Assembly (NCBI RefSeq): GCF_050436995.1
Contig: NC_134770.1
Span: 4,784,501-4,848,500 of the forward strand
Source: Anticarsia gemmatalis
Lineage: Eukaryota > Arthropoda > Insecta > Lepidoptera > Erebidae
Reading direction: 5' to 3'
DNA length: 64,000 bases
Shown: in pieces, positions 37,453-49,697 of the stretch
How the letters are laid out: the number at the start of each line of letters is the position of its first letter
Position numbering within the stretch: position 1 is the first letter of the stretch
Program-made: the position numbers and the translations under genes
Notes under the pieces: model-generated
What the model saw: the letters and a program-made list of their open reading frames with translations, nothing else
Database searches by the model: none
What the model was told of the DNA's origin: nothing

Positions 37453-37752
37453 TTATAAACTTAGGGCTGTAAAGCTAGAAAACCTGTAATTGAAATTACA
37501 AGCCACAGTTATAGACGGATAGTCATAAAGACTTTCCAGCAAAATATTTTTTCCATTTTGTCCCCCTATTTCTACGTCTTTACTGCTTGCGAGTGCGTGT
37601 ATCTCCATAGTGTTGACTTCTGAAGTAGTTTTGAAATTTCTTCCAGCTGCAAAATTATTTTGTCCTTCTGTATTCGTTGCATAATTTTGAAGACTATTAA
37701 ACCTTTGTGAATTACTAGAATTTTCGTTTCCTCCATGATAGTTTCTAATCAA
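37453..37752 (-). CDS. Uncertain exon or gene remnant (about 97 codons)
   Basis: The minus strand is open with a protein-like composition rich in Asn, Gln, Ser and Gly: HGGNENSSNSQRFNSLQNYA, later ALASSKDVEIGGQNGKNILL, ending SFTALSL before a TAA. It has no ATG at its 5' end. A stop lies just upstream, and a weak acceptor (gattag) precedes the open part, so it could be a terminal exon entered in phase 2. I found no partner exon within several hundred bases on the same strand. It may equally be a decayed gene or chance. Confidence 0.28.
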   Translation of the reverse strand: MIRNYHGGNENSSNSQRFNSLQNYATNTEGQNNFAAGRNFKTTSEVNTMEIHALASSKDVEIGGQNGKNILLESLYDYPSITVACNFNYRFSSFTALSL

Positions 37753-38569
37753 ATTATTTTAAATTAGCGAAATACCCTTTTACGAAATTATCAAAACAAA
37801 TTAAACCCCAGATGGTAATAAAACTTCGTAACTAGCTGTCATTCGCGAACCGTAAACCGAACATTATCCTAATCATCCTTTTAGCGGAGATTATAAGTTC
37901 ATCACTTTTATATCAATTTTGTAGCGAAGTCCAAACTCCGCACGACATAAACCCCGCCCGGAGTTGTTCAAAACAATGCCTTTTCTCATTCAAACAACTT
38001 TACTACCGCAATTAAAATTTCACTATAACTTTGTAGAAATTTTCACGGGAAATCCAACCTTCGTATGTAGTTTTAAGTGTTATATTCGTGTATACGTGTA
38101 TCGTTCATTTGTCGATCGGCGAACATTAAATACTACTGCTGACATTGATAAGGGTGAAATCCGTGCTTTGACAAACGATGTGAGGTTGAAAATCAAAATG
38201 GCCGCCGGCACGGTAAATAAATTTTCAGTTAATATACGGTAGGCTTTTGTAATTGACGCTTTGTGTACTATAAATTACTTTTCCATTGTGGCCACAGTTG
38301 GTGGGACAAAACCGTAAACCGATATAATACCATTTTGTATTATTTGATCCTTGTCGAGGTCGTTCACCTTGTCATCTATTTTAGGTAACGATAGGTTGAA
38401 CGATGAGACTTTCTAAAAGGTAGACTAACTTTATGAACAGAAACTTACCGTAATCTAGTTTGAAGTTACGATCCACGATACCTGTAGTTAATTCAGTTTA
38501 CATACTAAGGTAAGGGTAATTTTAGGAGAGTAAAATGAACACACAAAAGCAAAATAATGTAATATAGGC

Positions 38570-39656
38570 GAATATTAAATATTTTATTTAATATAAACCC
38601 TAAATATACCAGCAATTTACAGGAAAATTCAGCGAAATTGTGTATTATTTAATTAACACATGATAATAATTAAAAAATGAACAGATTAGTGTAAAATCAT
38701 TGTGTAAAAACACAACAATTAAAAATTATACATTTAAATCGAAGCTGTTTAGATGCTACTAAATCTATTTAATCTTAAAACTACATTAATCTAAAATAAA
38801 ATATTAATTTTTCAACAAACATTGAAGAAAGGAGATGGAATGTTAATAATAATAATGTTAAAATTATATGTCCGTATTGACTTATAGATACACGAAGTAG
38901 TGTGATCAAAATTTATAATAGAAAAACGGGATAGATACCTAATATGTTTTATAAATAGTTCAATTCATTCCATTCAGTATTTTCTACTCTTTGGTATTCA
39001 TGAGACACGTCAATCCTATGTTAAATACATCAATAAAACTTACATTATCATCAATTCTTTAAAATGTAAACAAATTAATGAAAACACATAAATACAGGTT
39101 TAAAAATGAAAACATTTGGTAGAAGAACTTAGTAACATTATTGGATTGAACAATAATGATAAGTACAAGAGAAAAATTGACAATCATTCAACAAGAAAGA
39201 ATTGACATACCATACACGATTACTCAATTTTACTTTACTAGTAAACATTTCAACTACTGACTTCGTATTTACAGAAAAAGAAAAATAATACCAAAACAGT
39301 TTAATTTTACTTCATATTTTTTTAATGTAACATTGACAATTTCGGTTCATAATAAATAGTATGGAATACAATTAGTACGCTCTTGAAATTGTAATTGGAT
39401 GTCCAAACCACATGATAGATGATACAAATCAGTATTTACAATATTCCGACAAATTTCAAATTTGTTTACATTATATTAAATTATTAACCAAATGTAAACA
39501 TTATTAATAAAATAAATTCTAAATAAAATTAAACTGTAAAATCGAATTGAACATGTTTAGTTAGTCCGAATTTTCAAAAGTAAAAATTGTTGACAATATT
39601 TTGATAGAGTTTTTACGAAGTCAGAAACATTCCTGCCCTGTGATGACCTGAAGGCC
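38570..39656 (-). other. Probable igloo 3' UTR, AT-rich
   Basis: Downstream of the igloo stop on the minus strand lies about 1.1 kb of very AT-rich DNA without repeats or open frames. Several AATAAA complements occur, the last near 38580. That is typical of a long neuronal 3' UTR; the actual end is not visible. Confidence 0.4.
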
Positions 39657-40832
39657 TTATTTGTCGCTCTTACGCACTTTGTGGCCTCGGAAAGAGGCCT
39701 GGATTTTAGTCGCGGCCTTATTGAGATCCGGGTCAGTGAGGTCGATTTTTTCTATGTCCTCCTGAAAATAATAATAAATAATTAATAAATAAATTTAACC
39801 CATTTATGTCCCACTGCTGGCCAAGGGTCTCCTCGCGTAATGAGGGAGGGGTTAGGCCTTGAGTCCACTACGCTGGCCAAGTGCGGGTTGGGGACTTTGC
39901 ATGCCCTCAATAACTGTTTTAATCACATTTTTAGGCATGCAAAGTTTCCTCACGATTTTTTCCTTCATCGTTGGAGCATGTGATAATTATTTTTTATACA
40001 CACATAACTTTGAAAAGTCATTGGTGAGTTGCCTCGGCTTCGAACCCTATATATGACATACTTATATACTTCCTAATACATACTTAAATAGATAAATTAA
40101 CATCCAGGCGCAGAACAAATACTCATGCTCATCACACAAATATTTGTCCCGGGTGGGATTCGAACCCGCCACACGCGGCGCTACGGTTATTACGGTGAGG
40201 TGAACACTTAAACCACTGCGCCAAACGTGCAGTCGAAAAGAAAAGACAATTTATTTTAAAAGGTAAGCTGGAGATAAAGAGGGTATTTTTCTTTGTGAAA
40301 ATCTCACGTTTTTGTAGTCAGATTTTGGAAGTCGAGATCCCTATTGTTAAACATGAGGTTTTCAAATATTTTCTTCGGAAACGAAGTATGCTTGTGCCAA
40401 GAAATCAGATTTACGTGCCATTTTAATAATCATGTTTTATTGTTGTAGTATTGCTGTATAAACAAGACTCAAATATTTTATCATTCGGGATAGGAACTAA
40501 TTTTTAAATACTTTTGTTACAAAGTAAAAAACGTACCAAACACGTTTTTAATCTTCTTGATCAATAATCAAATTCTGTATCCCTATTGAAAACATTCTTA
40601 ATTGAATCTAAACATCGCGAGCGCAAAGCCTGCGTCAGGTTTCTTACCCAAAACTACGGGGCCTGCTGTCTTGGACCTCAAAACCGGTCAAGAAGAAATA
40701 AACACAGAACAGAAGAATACATTACCTTATCCTGTTGCTCCTGGTCTTTCTCCTTCTGAGCTTGTTCTTTCTCCTTACGTGCCTGATGGCCTCTGAACGA
40801 CGCCTGGATCTTGGTCGCCGCGTTACACAGAT
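39657..40832 (-). CDS. igl: Igloo-like IQ-motif calmodulin-binding protein (last two exons)
   Basis: Two exons on the minus strand each carry a neurogranin/neuromodulin-type IQ motif. Exon 40726-40832 is entered in phase 1 and reads DLCNAATKIQASFRGHQARK. It is followed by a Lys/Glu/Gln helix and a phase-0 donor (gtaatg). The last exon, 39657-39761, reads DPDLNKAATKIQASFRGHKV, then RKSDK and a TAA stop. In this family the IQ motif binds calcium-free calmodulin; Drosophila igloo is expressed in the nervous system and has repeated IQ motifs. About 69 residues are visible. The 5' exons, including any N-terminal MGC-type start, were not found up to the window end and may lie beyond it. Family assignment is strong; the exact gene name follows from the insect setting. 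Confidence 0.82.
39798..40060 (+). repeat. Lepidopteran interspersed repeat in igloo intron
   Basis: It begins atgtcccactgctggccaag, continues ggttaggccttgagtccac and gtgcgggttggggacttt, and ends near ggcttcgaaccc. Related copies are at 28536 (same strand) and 41100 (opposite strand). Confidence 0.6.
40061..40232 (-). repeat. tRNA-derived SINE in igloo intron
   Basis: On the minus strand it begins tttggcgcagtggtttaagt (A-box region) and has the B box ggttcgaatccc about 50 bp on (complement near 40150-40161). A tail with catcacacaaatatttg-type sequence follows. It lacks an acceptor stem, so it is a SINE and not a tRNA gene. Confidence 0.6.
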
Positions 40833-41099
40833 CTGGGGGCAATAGGAAACGAACCTAGTGTCAATATTTATACGTTCATGTATGGGGACACTAACAGTAG
40901 GTGTGTTAGAACATGAGGTTAGATATGTATACTGTTGTATACAGAGGCAGTTGCGATATGTATGTTTTTGTGAGAGTTAATAGAAGTCTAAAGACCTAAT
41001 GGGAAAGGATAGTTTTTTGATGGGTGCACAATTGATAGAGTGATTATGTTTTATGTTGATTTCCGCTCATGTTTGAAACAGATAATTTATTTTATTGGG

Positions 41100-41205
41100 T
41101 TTGTAGCCTAAACCCGCACTTGGGAAACGTGGTGAACTCAAGGCCTAACCCATCCTTCATTACGGGAGGAGGCCGTTGCCCAGCAGTGGGACATTAATTA
41201 GATAT
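41100..41205 (-). repeat. Inverted copy of the repeat at 39798
   Basis: The minus strand reads atgtcccactgctgggcaac, cctcctcccgtaatgaagg, ggttaggccttgagttcac and aagtgcgggtttaggct, matching 39798 onward. Confidence 0.6.
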
Positions 41206-43785
41206 TTTTCTTTTGCAGAGTAAACCTAATAGAGCAGGTACAAATATTATAATCTTATATTGTTATAAATAAATTGATAAATTCTTAAGAAAAGACGTAC
41301 AGGTAGATAAAATTATTATCAATAAAAATCTTTTAAAGACGTTTACGAGACTGTATCTTGTTTACATTTTTTTATCTCTATTTTTCCTCCTATTAAAGAT
41401 AAAATCAATATCGTTTAAGAAACGCTTCATTTCAATTAAAATTGCGTCTTCAAAATGTGTAGGTATATTGTTGAATTGAGTGGCGTTATAACAAGAAATA
41501 TCTGATTGGTTTTATGTTTCTATTATATCGTGGGAACAAAAAGACTGCTTGTAATATAAACCTTTGGAAGGCTGTTTGTTCAACAACGTGGAGAGAAGAG
41601 GCATTTACTTCCATAAAATCTCTAAAGTGAATATTGTTATTTTTTTTCTTTAATTTATGTTTCCAATTTATTGTTCATTTTAATAGAACGATTTGTTTGA
41701 TTTAACGATAAAATTTTTTAATAGGTATTTTTCATAGATACCTTCCTGTAGGACAATGACAGTTAAGGCGGAATTAAATGTACTTTAAGTTCTTTTAAAA
41801 ATAAGAAAGCTTTTTTAATATTGTACATATTATGTACCCAAATATCCATATAAAGTAACAATTTAGTAAATTACTACTAGGATACATTTAGTAAATTATG
41901 TATATAGATTATTATTAATCTCAGTAGGTATATTTATTTAAGTAATACTCGGACCAATTGCCGCTGAACAAATGGTAATCGTCAATTCTTAAATCTTATC
42001 TAGAAAACAATTTAAATTAATACCAGGCTATTTTGTAGAAGAAAATTCAATTATATGTAAATAAGGATTCGCTTTAATGCCGGCTACAATAAGACAAGCC
42101 ATATTCTTGTTTTATAGCTGAACTTTAATGAAAATAGGACTTTCTCGGATAAACAGACGTCTTGGTGATCTTAGAAATTGTTTTATAATGTTGAGAAATA
42201 GGATGCGAGTTTAGTACTAGAGTGAAAAAGTTTGAATGGTATTTTGCAGTTGCAGTTTTACGATTGAAAAAACTTACTTTATTTTTAATTTAAAGCGACC
42301 CCAAGGTTTTGTCTTTTGTGTTTATTATATGACTTATAGTAAAGCGTTATTTAATTACCATGATTAGTGTATATCTAATACACTAATCAATAGGTTACCC
42401 GCACCAACGTCGACTGAAACCTTTAATAAGATGTCTAATAATTTAGCAGACAACACCTTGTGTCAAGTATCAATAAATTAGACAGCTGAACACTAAATAT
42501 AATCTTGTCTCCCTAAATAACCTCTATAAAAAAAAAATACCGATTTCAAAACATAAAAAAATCCATTGATTTAAAACACCTTTGCAACATCGTACTTCAA
42601 AATTGTAATTTTCAACACAATTTAACATGCATGTCTATCCACGGTTTAAAAGTAAACCTATCTTTGAAAGCAAATAAACATCAGCGTGAAAGCCTTGAAG
42701 CTCTTGACATAACACCGCCTCGAGCTACAAGCACCGGCACCTGAGAATCGATGACGCGGGGCGCAATCAAATCGATTGAATTATTCTTCACTGCCAATGC
42801 TTCTTGTATTTGAAGTGGTGAGGTTGTTTGCTATCGTAATAAGAGTGCTTTGTAAAGGTATTGTTGGCTAAGATGGTATAGTTTAGATATTTTGAGGGTT
42901 ATGGTTTTTGCATTTAGTTAAACCGAACCAAAAGGGCACAAAATAGTTGTGAAACAAAACGAAACCATTTTTTGCGATTTTTGAGGCTAACTATTGATTT
43001 ATTTATGAACTAGATATTATCGCCGTATAATCTAATGGAGGAGTAGAGAGAGAAAACGAAACGAAAAAGAGATTTATGGAGTCACTAGTAATTAATTAGT
43101 AAACCGTTGATGAATAGTCATCAGTAATCTTATTAATCTTACGTTAAAATTATCAAAAAAAATCCTTTTATTTTCAGGATCAAAAAAAGGTTTTATTTGG
43201 TAAAATTAAAAGACCTATTTCGTAATATATATTGTATAATAAAACACTATTTTAGACTCGTATTAACAATGCTACTACAACCAAAAGTAGAAACAATTAG
43301 ACAGTTAGATCGACATCAAACAAAAAGAAACCCCCATTAACGTATCACTAGTGCTCTACAAACCTAAATTACACTAAAATCTTGGCCAGAGACAAACACA
43401 CTGTCCAAGTACTAAATGAAATGCACACTCAGTCCATAATTCTAGTCCGTACAAAAACGGTCTCTTCGCCAGACAGCGGCCAATGGTTTTTGTTCCATAC
43501 ATAGTCGTTTATTATTATGATTAATGAGGTTTTAGTATCTAGTGGATGGTTGAGACTTTGAGTGTACTTGTAATAGACTTGCTTAATTATACTGGCATAT
43601 TTTAGTTTTTAAGACATATTTTTAGCTAATGCTTGCGATTTGAGGGGAATCTTTCTATGAAGTCTATTTTACTAAAGTCTTGGCCACCGTTGGACCATAA
43701 AGAAGTATTTTTATGTTCATAAAAAAAATAACATGAACTTCGCACAAGTCCGTTCTGCTTTTCATAGCTACTCACCTTAAGGGTA

Positions 43786-43925
43786 AAACGGTATTCCATT
43801 ACTAAGACTCCGCAGACCGTATGTCGGTCTCACCAGGCAGTATCTCATAGACCGTTATCTAGAGCTAGATAGTTTCTTAAAAGAATTTTTCTCAGCCCAG
43901 AATCAAATCCTACAAAATTCTTTTG
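43786..43925 (+). repeat. Degenerate copy of a widespread lepidopteran repeat
   Basis: tattccattactaagactcc, gtctcaccaggcagtatctc and atagaccgttatctagagct match, from memory, a repeat seen in many moth and butterfly genomes with a 'tattactaagactccgctgt' core. Non-coding. Confidence 0.45.
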
Positions 43926-46261
43926 CGCAACATCTAAACTTCACACCACCCATTTAAATTTCTCTTTTTATCTCAAACATGGTGTAGATTTTTCACGGAC
44001 TATCTTATGTAGTTCCGTTAATTTCGGGTGATGTTGATAGATGGCCTGCCTTTCTGCTGGTCCGAGGTTAAATGCATGCTATCCATCTTAGTTCGTGTGT
44101 TACAGGAAATCTTTAAGAAGTACCCTGATTTTACTTTAATATAAAATACATCTTACATTTTCTTGTATGCAAGTTGGCAGGGTATTTAAAACGGCGATAT
44201 TTAAGACCATTTTAAGATTTTGTTAAACGTACCAGTCACAAGTATGTTTAATTTTCATCCCTTTTATGTCATTGCTGTAAACATTTTTTATCCTACATTG
44301 ATCACATATTTAGCATGTTCAGTTAATAAAGCTGAAAAAAGCAATTAGGCACAACATTTTTTAAACGTATAATTTATTTTATGAATGGTACGTTCGTAAG
44401 TTCCATTAGAAATAGCATAGAATTTTACATTCCTTAGTATAGTACTTTAATCCAATCGAAAGTTATCCACTCACTTGACTAACGAAATAAATAAGCGTTC
44501 GGATAAACATTTTGTAAGAAAAGGAAAATAATATTTCCAAAGACTAAACAATTATCTTTCTAATAACTCGGAACAATATCCGGACGCGTATATTTCACGC
44601 TAAAATTGCGTAGTTCCCGAAAAATGATTTAAGGTGTTCATAAAATATTAATAATTTGGACGATTGTTTCTCGTTCCTTCCTCCGGATGTTCGCTTCGTA
44701 ACCGTGCTTGAATCCGGTAGTCATTAAAAATAGAAATATTTGCCTTTCGCTCGAAGAATCTCTTGTAAAATATTTGTACAGTTTTTAATTTCGGGACGAA
44801 ATAAATATAAAAACTAAGAGCCAATTTCGCGAATTAAAGGTAAGGCTACCCGTGAGACAGAATAAGCATTTTTTGTTATATGAAACTAAAGCCAAAAAAT
44901 TGGAAATATAATCTATGTGCGTAAGAATATATAGCATATAAATGATTGGAAAATAAAATATTTACGATATGACAGGTTATAACGTTGTGAACCGTGTAAA
45001 GTTACAATGAATGAGACAGGTACTACCGCATAAAATGGCAAAATTTGAGACCAATGAGTAGAAGTGGACTCAAAGGATTAAAAATATTATTGTCTCTTAT
45101 CCAATTGATCAAATATACAATGAAAATACATACATAATATTATTTATCATAGTTCATACAAAACGAAAGATTTTCAACTTTACTGTTTGTTTGACCAATC
45201 AAAATACAAAGAATTCTTTCTGGTCATAACACACAGAGCATTCGGCAAAAATGTCCATTTCTACCAGAGCAGAATTTTTCTGACCAAATTATCCAGTCTT
45301 GTGGGATTTTTTAAATTCTATGGCTAAAACACGTCGCATTGCGGCAAAATGAACAAAAACAAAGTTAGTTGAAATTTATACTGGAGGTGTTTTTAGCACT
45401 GAAAGATTTTTGTTTCGGTTTTTTTTTTCGAAATGTAAGAGTATATGACTGATTAGTGTGTGTACACTTATCCGTCTTATTCTCTTACACCTAGAACCAA
45501 GTACTAGTTTAGTATACAACATATTCCTTTAGCAGAGGATGAGGTAGACACGTGCCCTAAGCCTCAGTATGCGTTAGTAGCATGTTAGTAGATTTCACAT
45601 TCCTCTACAGTAGCCCAAATATAGATTAATCGACTGAAATATTTAATTATTTGTACGAAATAAAGATTTAAATTGCTCGTGACATATCCTGCTTACGATT
45701 ATTCGTAAAAAATGAAACATAAATATCAGATCTATATTCGTTGAATTCGTGATATTAAAATAAAAATCGGCTCTGAATCTAATTGTTTATAATAATATAA
45801 TATACCGTCCGTTTTCATTATCATATTCGGTTTAGTATTGTTCTACACACAACAAAACCTACAATTTGGAATATCCATTGTGTATACGTGCTACTAGCCA
45901 ATTGGGAGCTATTTAGCGGAGAAATTCCATTGTTAGTTGGTCGATAGTCAACCGACTGTGTTAAATGCGTGTTATCGCACCAAGTTTATTCAATACAAAA
46001 GCTTTGATTTGGCTATTGACGTGAAAATCAGAAGATATTTAGCAGTCGTAACCGTTGAGCATGTGTGACTGCTGATGATCCAAAAGAAGTTTATGGGAAT
46101 CGTAACAAATGGCGTTTGCTGGTATCTGCCTACCTTTATATAAACATGCATATATTAATTCATCATTTTGTTATCAATTAGGCGATTGCCATTTGCTATT
46201 TTTGTCGATTACTTTTAAGGTTTATTCTGTAATCTACTCAAATTTTAACAAAAATACAAAT

Positions 46262-46378
46262 GCCAGGTTTTTTAGTACATTTAGCGGCAGTTTATCTAAT
46301 CAATTGTGTTTTATTTATATGAGTTTACACGCTATTGAATACATAAACTAACGCTAAATGTACCTCAGAAACCGGGGG
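46262..46378. mobile_element. MITE-like element, second copy of the 1803 family
   Basis: The left end ccaggttttttagtacattt and the right end taaatgtacctcagaaaccg are inverted repeats. They extend inward through agcggcagtttat and ataaactaacgct. Length about 115 bp. Confidence 0.55.
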
Positions 46379-46934
46379 TTTAGTAGCGTAATGATTGAAT
46401 CAGTTTATGTTATTACAAAATCTATCCCTAAGGCTATATGGATCGCATTTTCACAAACCACGAAGATATGTTTTAAATTTAAACACGTAAAAAGGCCACC
46501 TACACTATTTCCTAAAAAGCTAGACTTGAACTTTATCTAATTCTAGGTTTCAAGCTACATGGACTAAACAGGTTAAGCCTTTTGCAGCCTCGTCGGGTAT
46601 CTAAACGACAATTGAATTGCACTCCACCTGGACAAAGCGGACAATTCGATATGCGACAACGATATCGTTTCGTGAGAGAATTCTGGATACTTCTGCGGAA
46701 TATATATTGGGAATTTTGCGATACATTTCGTGGGAGTTCTGTTTGATATTAGAATTGGGCTTGAAATATAATGTCGGGATGTTCGTATTTTATTTTGGTA
46801 TTTGTGTATTAACATGTTATATGTACAGTTGTTTTATTCATTCAAATAGCCATTTTAAGTTTAAGCATTTTGATTGATTTATGGTCAATATTTTATCAGC
46901 AGATAACATAATATGTCGTTTGAGAGGTAAGTAT

Positions 46935-47065
46935 ATCATCATCTCAGCCGGGAATCGTCCAACTGCTGGACAAAGGCCTGGACAAAGGACGAGCGCCAAT
47001 AGGACCGGTCCTGGGCCGCCCTCATCCATCGGACTCCGGCAACCCTTACCAGGTCGTCGAAGTTA
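46935..47065. mobile_element. LINE remnant
   Basis: A GC-rich island: cgtccaactgctggacaaag, gaccggtcctgggccgcc, catcggactccggcaaccc. The pattern matches the 3' coding end of common lepidopteran non-LTR elements (recollection). Confidence 0.45.
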
Positions 47066-47751
47066 GTAAGTGGTAAGTATATATCCAATGTATTTTCAAA
47101 AAACGTCGTAATGATTTCAAGAATAACGTTATATGGTTTTCATTTCTTGAACTCATGTCTTAGGAATATTATAATTTTGTAAATGTACTTAGGGCTCATT
47201 AGGTGCCCTAGATACCTATGATATATTAGACGCTAATTTGTCAGTCTCTAAATTCTAATTTATGATACCTCCCTAACATGATATAGGTATATCTCTAACA
47301 AATTACGGTATGAGATTACAGCTCATGTCACATAAACCTACTCAAATACCTTCATATTTAAATACAGAAAAAGGTACCCAAAAAAATGCCAAGTAATTTC
47401 GTTATCTGAGTTTCTGCGTGACCGCAAACGTTTAGGCTGAAATGTAGGCAGAATAAAATTCATGGACTCCTCCAGTACTTGAATATTCGCTGGTAAAAAC
47501 GATATTATTAAAGAAATTCCAATGAAATTCTGGGTGTAAGCTCTATAAGGTTTCAATTTTGGATATAGGCATATCTTTTGCTTGGTTGGTGATGTGAAAT
47601 CTTCATTTTCAATACAGTTTTTATGCGTATGTTTATGTAAATCTGTTCAATATAGTACGTCTAGGTTAAACTGGCAGCGCGAACTAAATAAGAATTATTC
47701 GTTAGTTGGCTTCTCTATTTCACTAAAATTCCACTCTCCACATTTTAGGCT

Positions 47752-47798
47752 AAATTATGAAATTTACGCTACGAAACATAGCGTAAATTTCATAATTT
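47752..47798. repeat. Perfect 20-bp hairpin
   Basis: aaattatgaaatttacgcta (47752-47771) pairs perfectly with 47779-47798 around a 7-base loop (cgaaaca). Confidence 0.7.
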
Positions 47799-48438
47799 GT
47801 TTGTTTTGCCCAAGATTTGGTTTGCGTATCTTATGTGTTAACTTATGAGCTAACATTAGCGCCAAATTCCGTTCTAATCCAATGAGATATTTACGCGACA
47901 AACATTCATGCATTCAAATGAATTTATTGTTAAAGAAGGATTACTTACATAACAAGAATTTCGTAACTTTTAAAAGCGTAATATAATATTGTTCACAGTA
48001 CCGACAATAAAACATATTGTGAGATACCGTGTTAAACGTCGCGTTTCCAAGAAATAATAACGTTTCCAGTCTTGTAGTACATAATATTAACGTTGTTTTA
48101 TTACAATAAGGATGTTAGTCGAACAAAGTTGCCGGAATATTTTAGTAACAAATTATTTTGTACAATACTCGTCGCTTTCTTGAGACAAGTGATAATTAAT
48201 TCATAAGAAGTTTATGAAGAATGAGTGTTACGAAATATAATTTAAGAAATAGGTTTTATGAAAATTATCTGAAAATGAAAGTAATGCCTTAGGAACACGT
48301 GTAATATTGCCACTACTATTTTATGATAGGTACTTTTTTATATCGCATGTCAAAGGTGTCAAAGTTATTCAAGCCGCCCGAAATGCCTTTGACATGTTTT
48401 AACGAATGTTATCTTAATAGCTAAATACCAGGACCGAC

Positions 48439-48475
48439 TTTTACGTGCCCTCCGAAGCACGAAGACGCCGATCAA
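48439..48475. repeat. Short repeat fragment
   Basis: ttttacgtgccctccgaagc recurs in similar form near 30239. It is probably a piece of an interspersed element. Confidence 0.35.
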
Positions 48476-49089
48476 ATTTATTTATGATAAACCGTTGAGA
48501 CTTCTACCAATGAGAGTTGGTAAATCTTAGGTTTTACCAAAGTTCGGACTTTTACAGTAACATATACACGAATCTGATCACAAAATTAGCTTATAGATAG
48601 ATAAGACCTCCGTTTAGTAAAGGTGACTTCTTTTATAAAGACGTTTTTTTCCGCTTCCATAATTACTATCAAAAGCGATTCTATTAAAAACCTATTCATT
48701 AAGAGTCACATATTTAATTCTCGAACCCAAAATACAATAAGTACCCTATAATTCATAGTAAGTGGGGTTGCGTGGTAAAAACCATTACACAAATATTTCA
48801 CCCACCCCTAACTTTAATGGGGTAGTAATTGAAAAACTTGGAAAGCCGGGTTACCAATGAGAAAGGAGGTCGAAGCGGATTTTTTTATTTTTATGTAAAC
48901 TACGGTCTGAAAAAGTTGAACTACGAAATCAAACTTCCGTCAGATTTTTCGAATTATCGATAAAATTTTATTTCCTTTGCTAAAGTTTGGGAGTTTATAA
49001 AATCTTGAAGGTTTTTTTTATTCAAGTTGTTAGTACGTAATCGGTCTTGTATGGCAAGATGTATGAATATGAATGAAGGAAAATGTGTT

Positions 49090-49250
49090 TGTAGAGTCGT
49101 AGCAAGTGACGTCCTTCTGTCTCTGTCTACATAGGAAAGGACGTAATTTTAAGTATCTATGTATGATTATTTTCACAAAAAATATTTTAAATAAAATACC
49201 GTTTTATGGTCTCTGTCTGCGAAGGAAAGGGTGTGATTTTATGTTATTAT
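49090..49250. repeat. Duplicated repeat tail
   Basis: ctgtctctgtctacatagga with aaggacgtaattt (about 49118-49155) and ggtctctgtctgcgaaggaa with agggtgtgatttt (about 49210-49242) are two copies of one short motif, 90 bp apart. Similar sequence occurs near 2850 in a Cbl intron. Confidence 0.4.
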
Positions 49251-49697
49251 GAACACATAGGATGATAATACAAAAATATTATAAATTGAATTATACATTA
49301 CACATGACAATTATAGAATTGTACAAATACATGGACAGAGTAACAGACATAATTGGACAGTCAAAATTAAATAACAACAAATCAATGATATTTTAAATAT
49401 CTACAATACAATATGTAATAATAAAATATGACATACAGAATCTATGTATTAAAAAAATTATCGTCGGTATAATGGGCGAACTAAATGATTCCTATTTTGG
49501 CCAAACTGATTTTTAAAAATTTTTGTGATCCTCAAAATTTGCCGCATCTTTTGGTCTTACAATCATTCTTATATCTTAACCCAATCCAAAAATATGGCTA
49601 TTTTGGTGTTATTTATTCAGTTATTTAGTTCTTCCATTACATTAAGTACAAGTACAAGTAATTAATTTTTATTCAGATCAAGAGTACACAATTTGTT

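Larger units (their letters stand above)
40833..49697. other. Upstream igloo intron or intergenic DNA, 8.9 kb
   Basis: I found no exon with convincing coding content here. It holds repeats at 41100-41205, 43786-43925, 46262-46378, 46935-47065, 48439-48475 and 49090-49250, and a hairpin at 47752-47798. If igloo's missing 5' exons lie beyond the window, this is intron. Confidence 0.5.

Noticed and set aside
37964..38242. Plus-strand 92-codon frame ending near atggccgccggcacg
   Set aside because: Composition is poor and the GC-rich end could be a 5' UTR, but no downstream exon or domain supports a gene.
40140..40232. tRNA gene on the minus strand
   Set aside because: It has A- and B-box sequences but no acceptor stem and a SINE-type tail; the same goes for 31090-31215 and 1965-2060.
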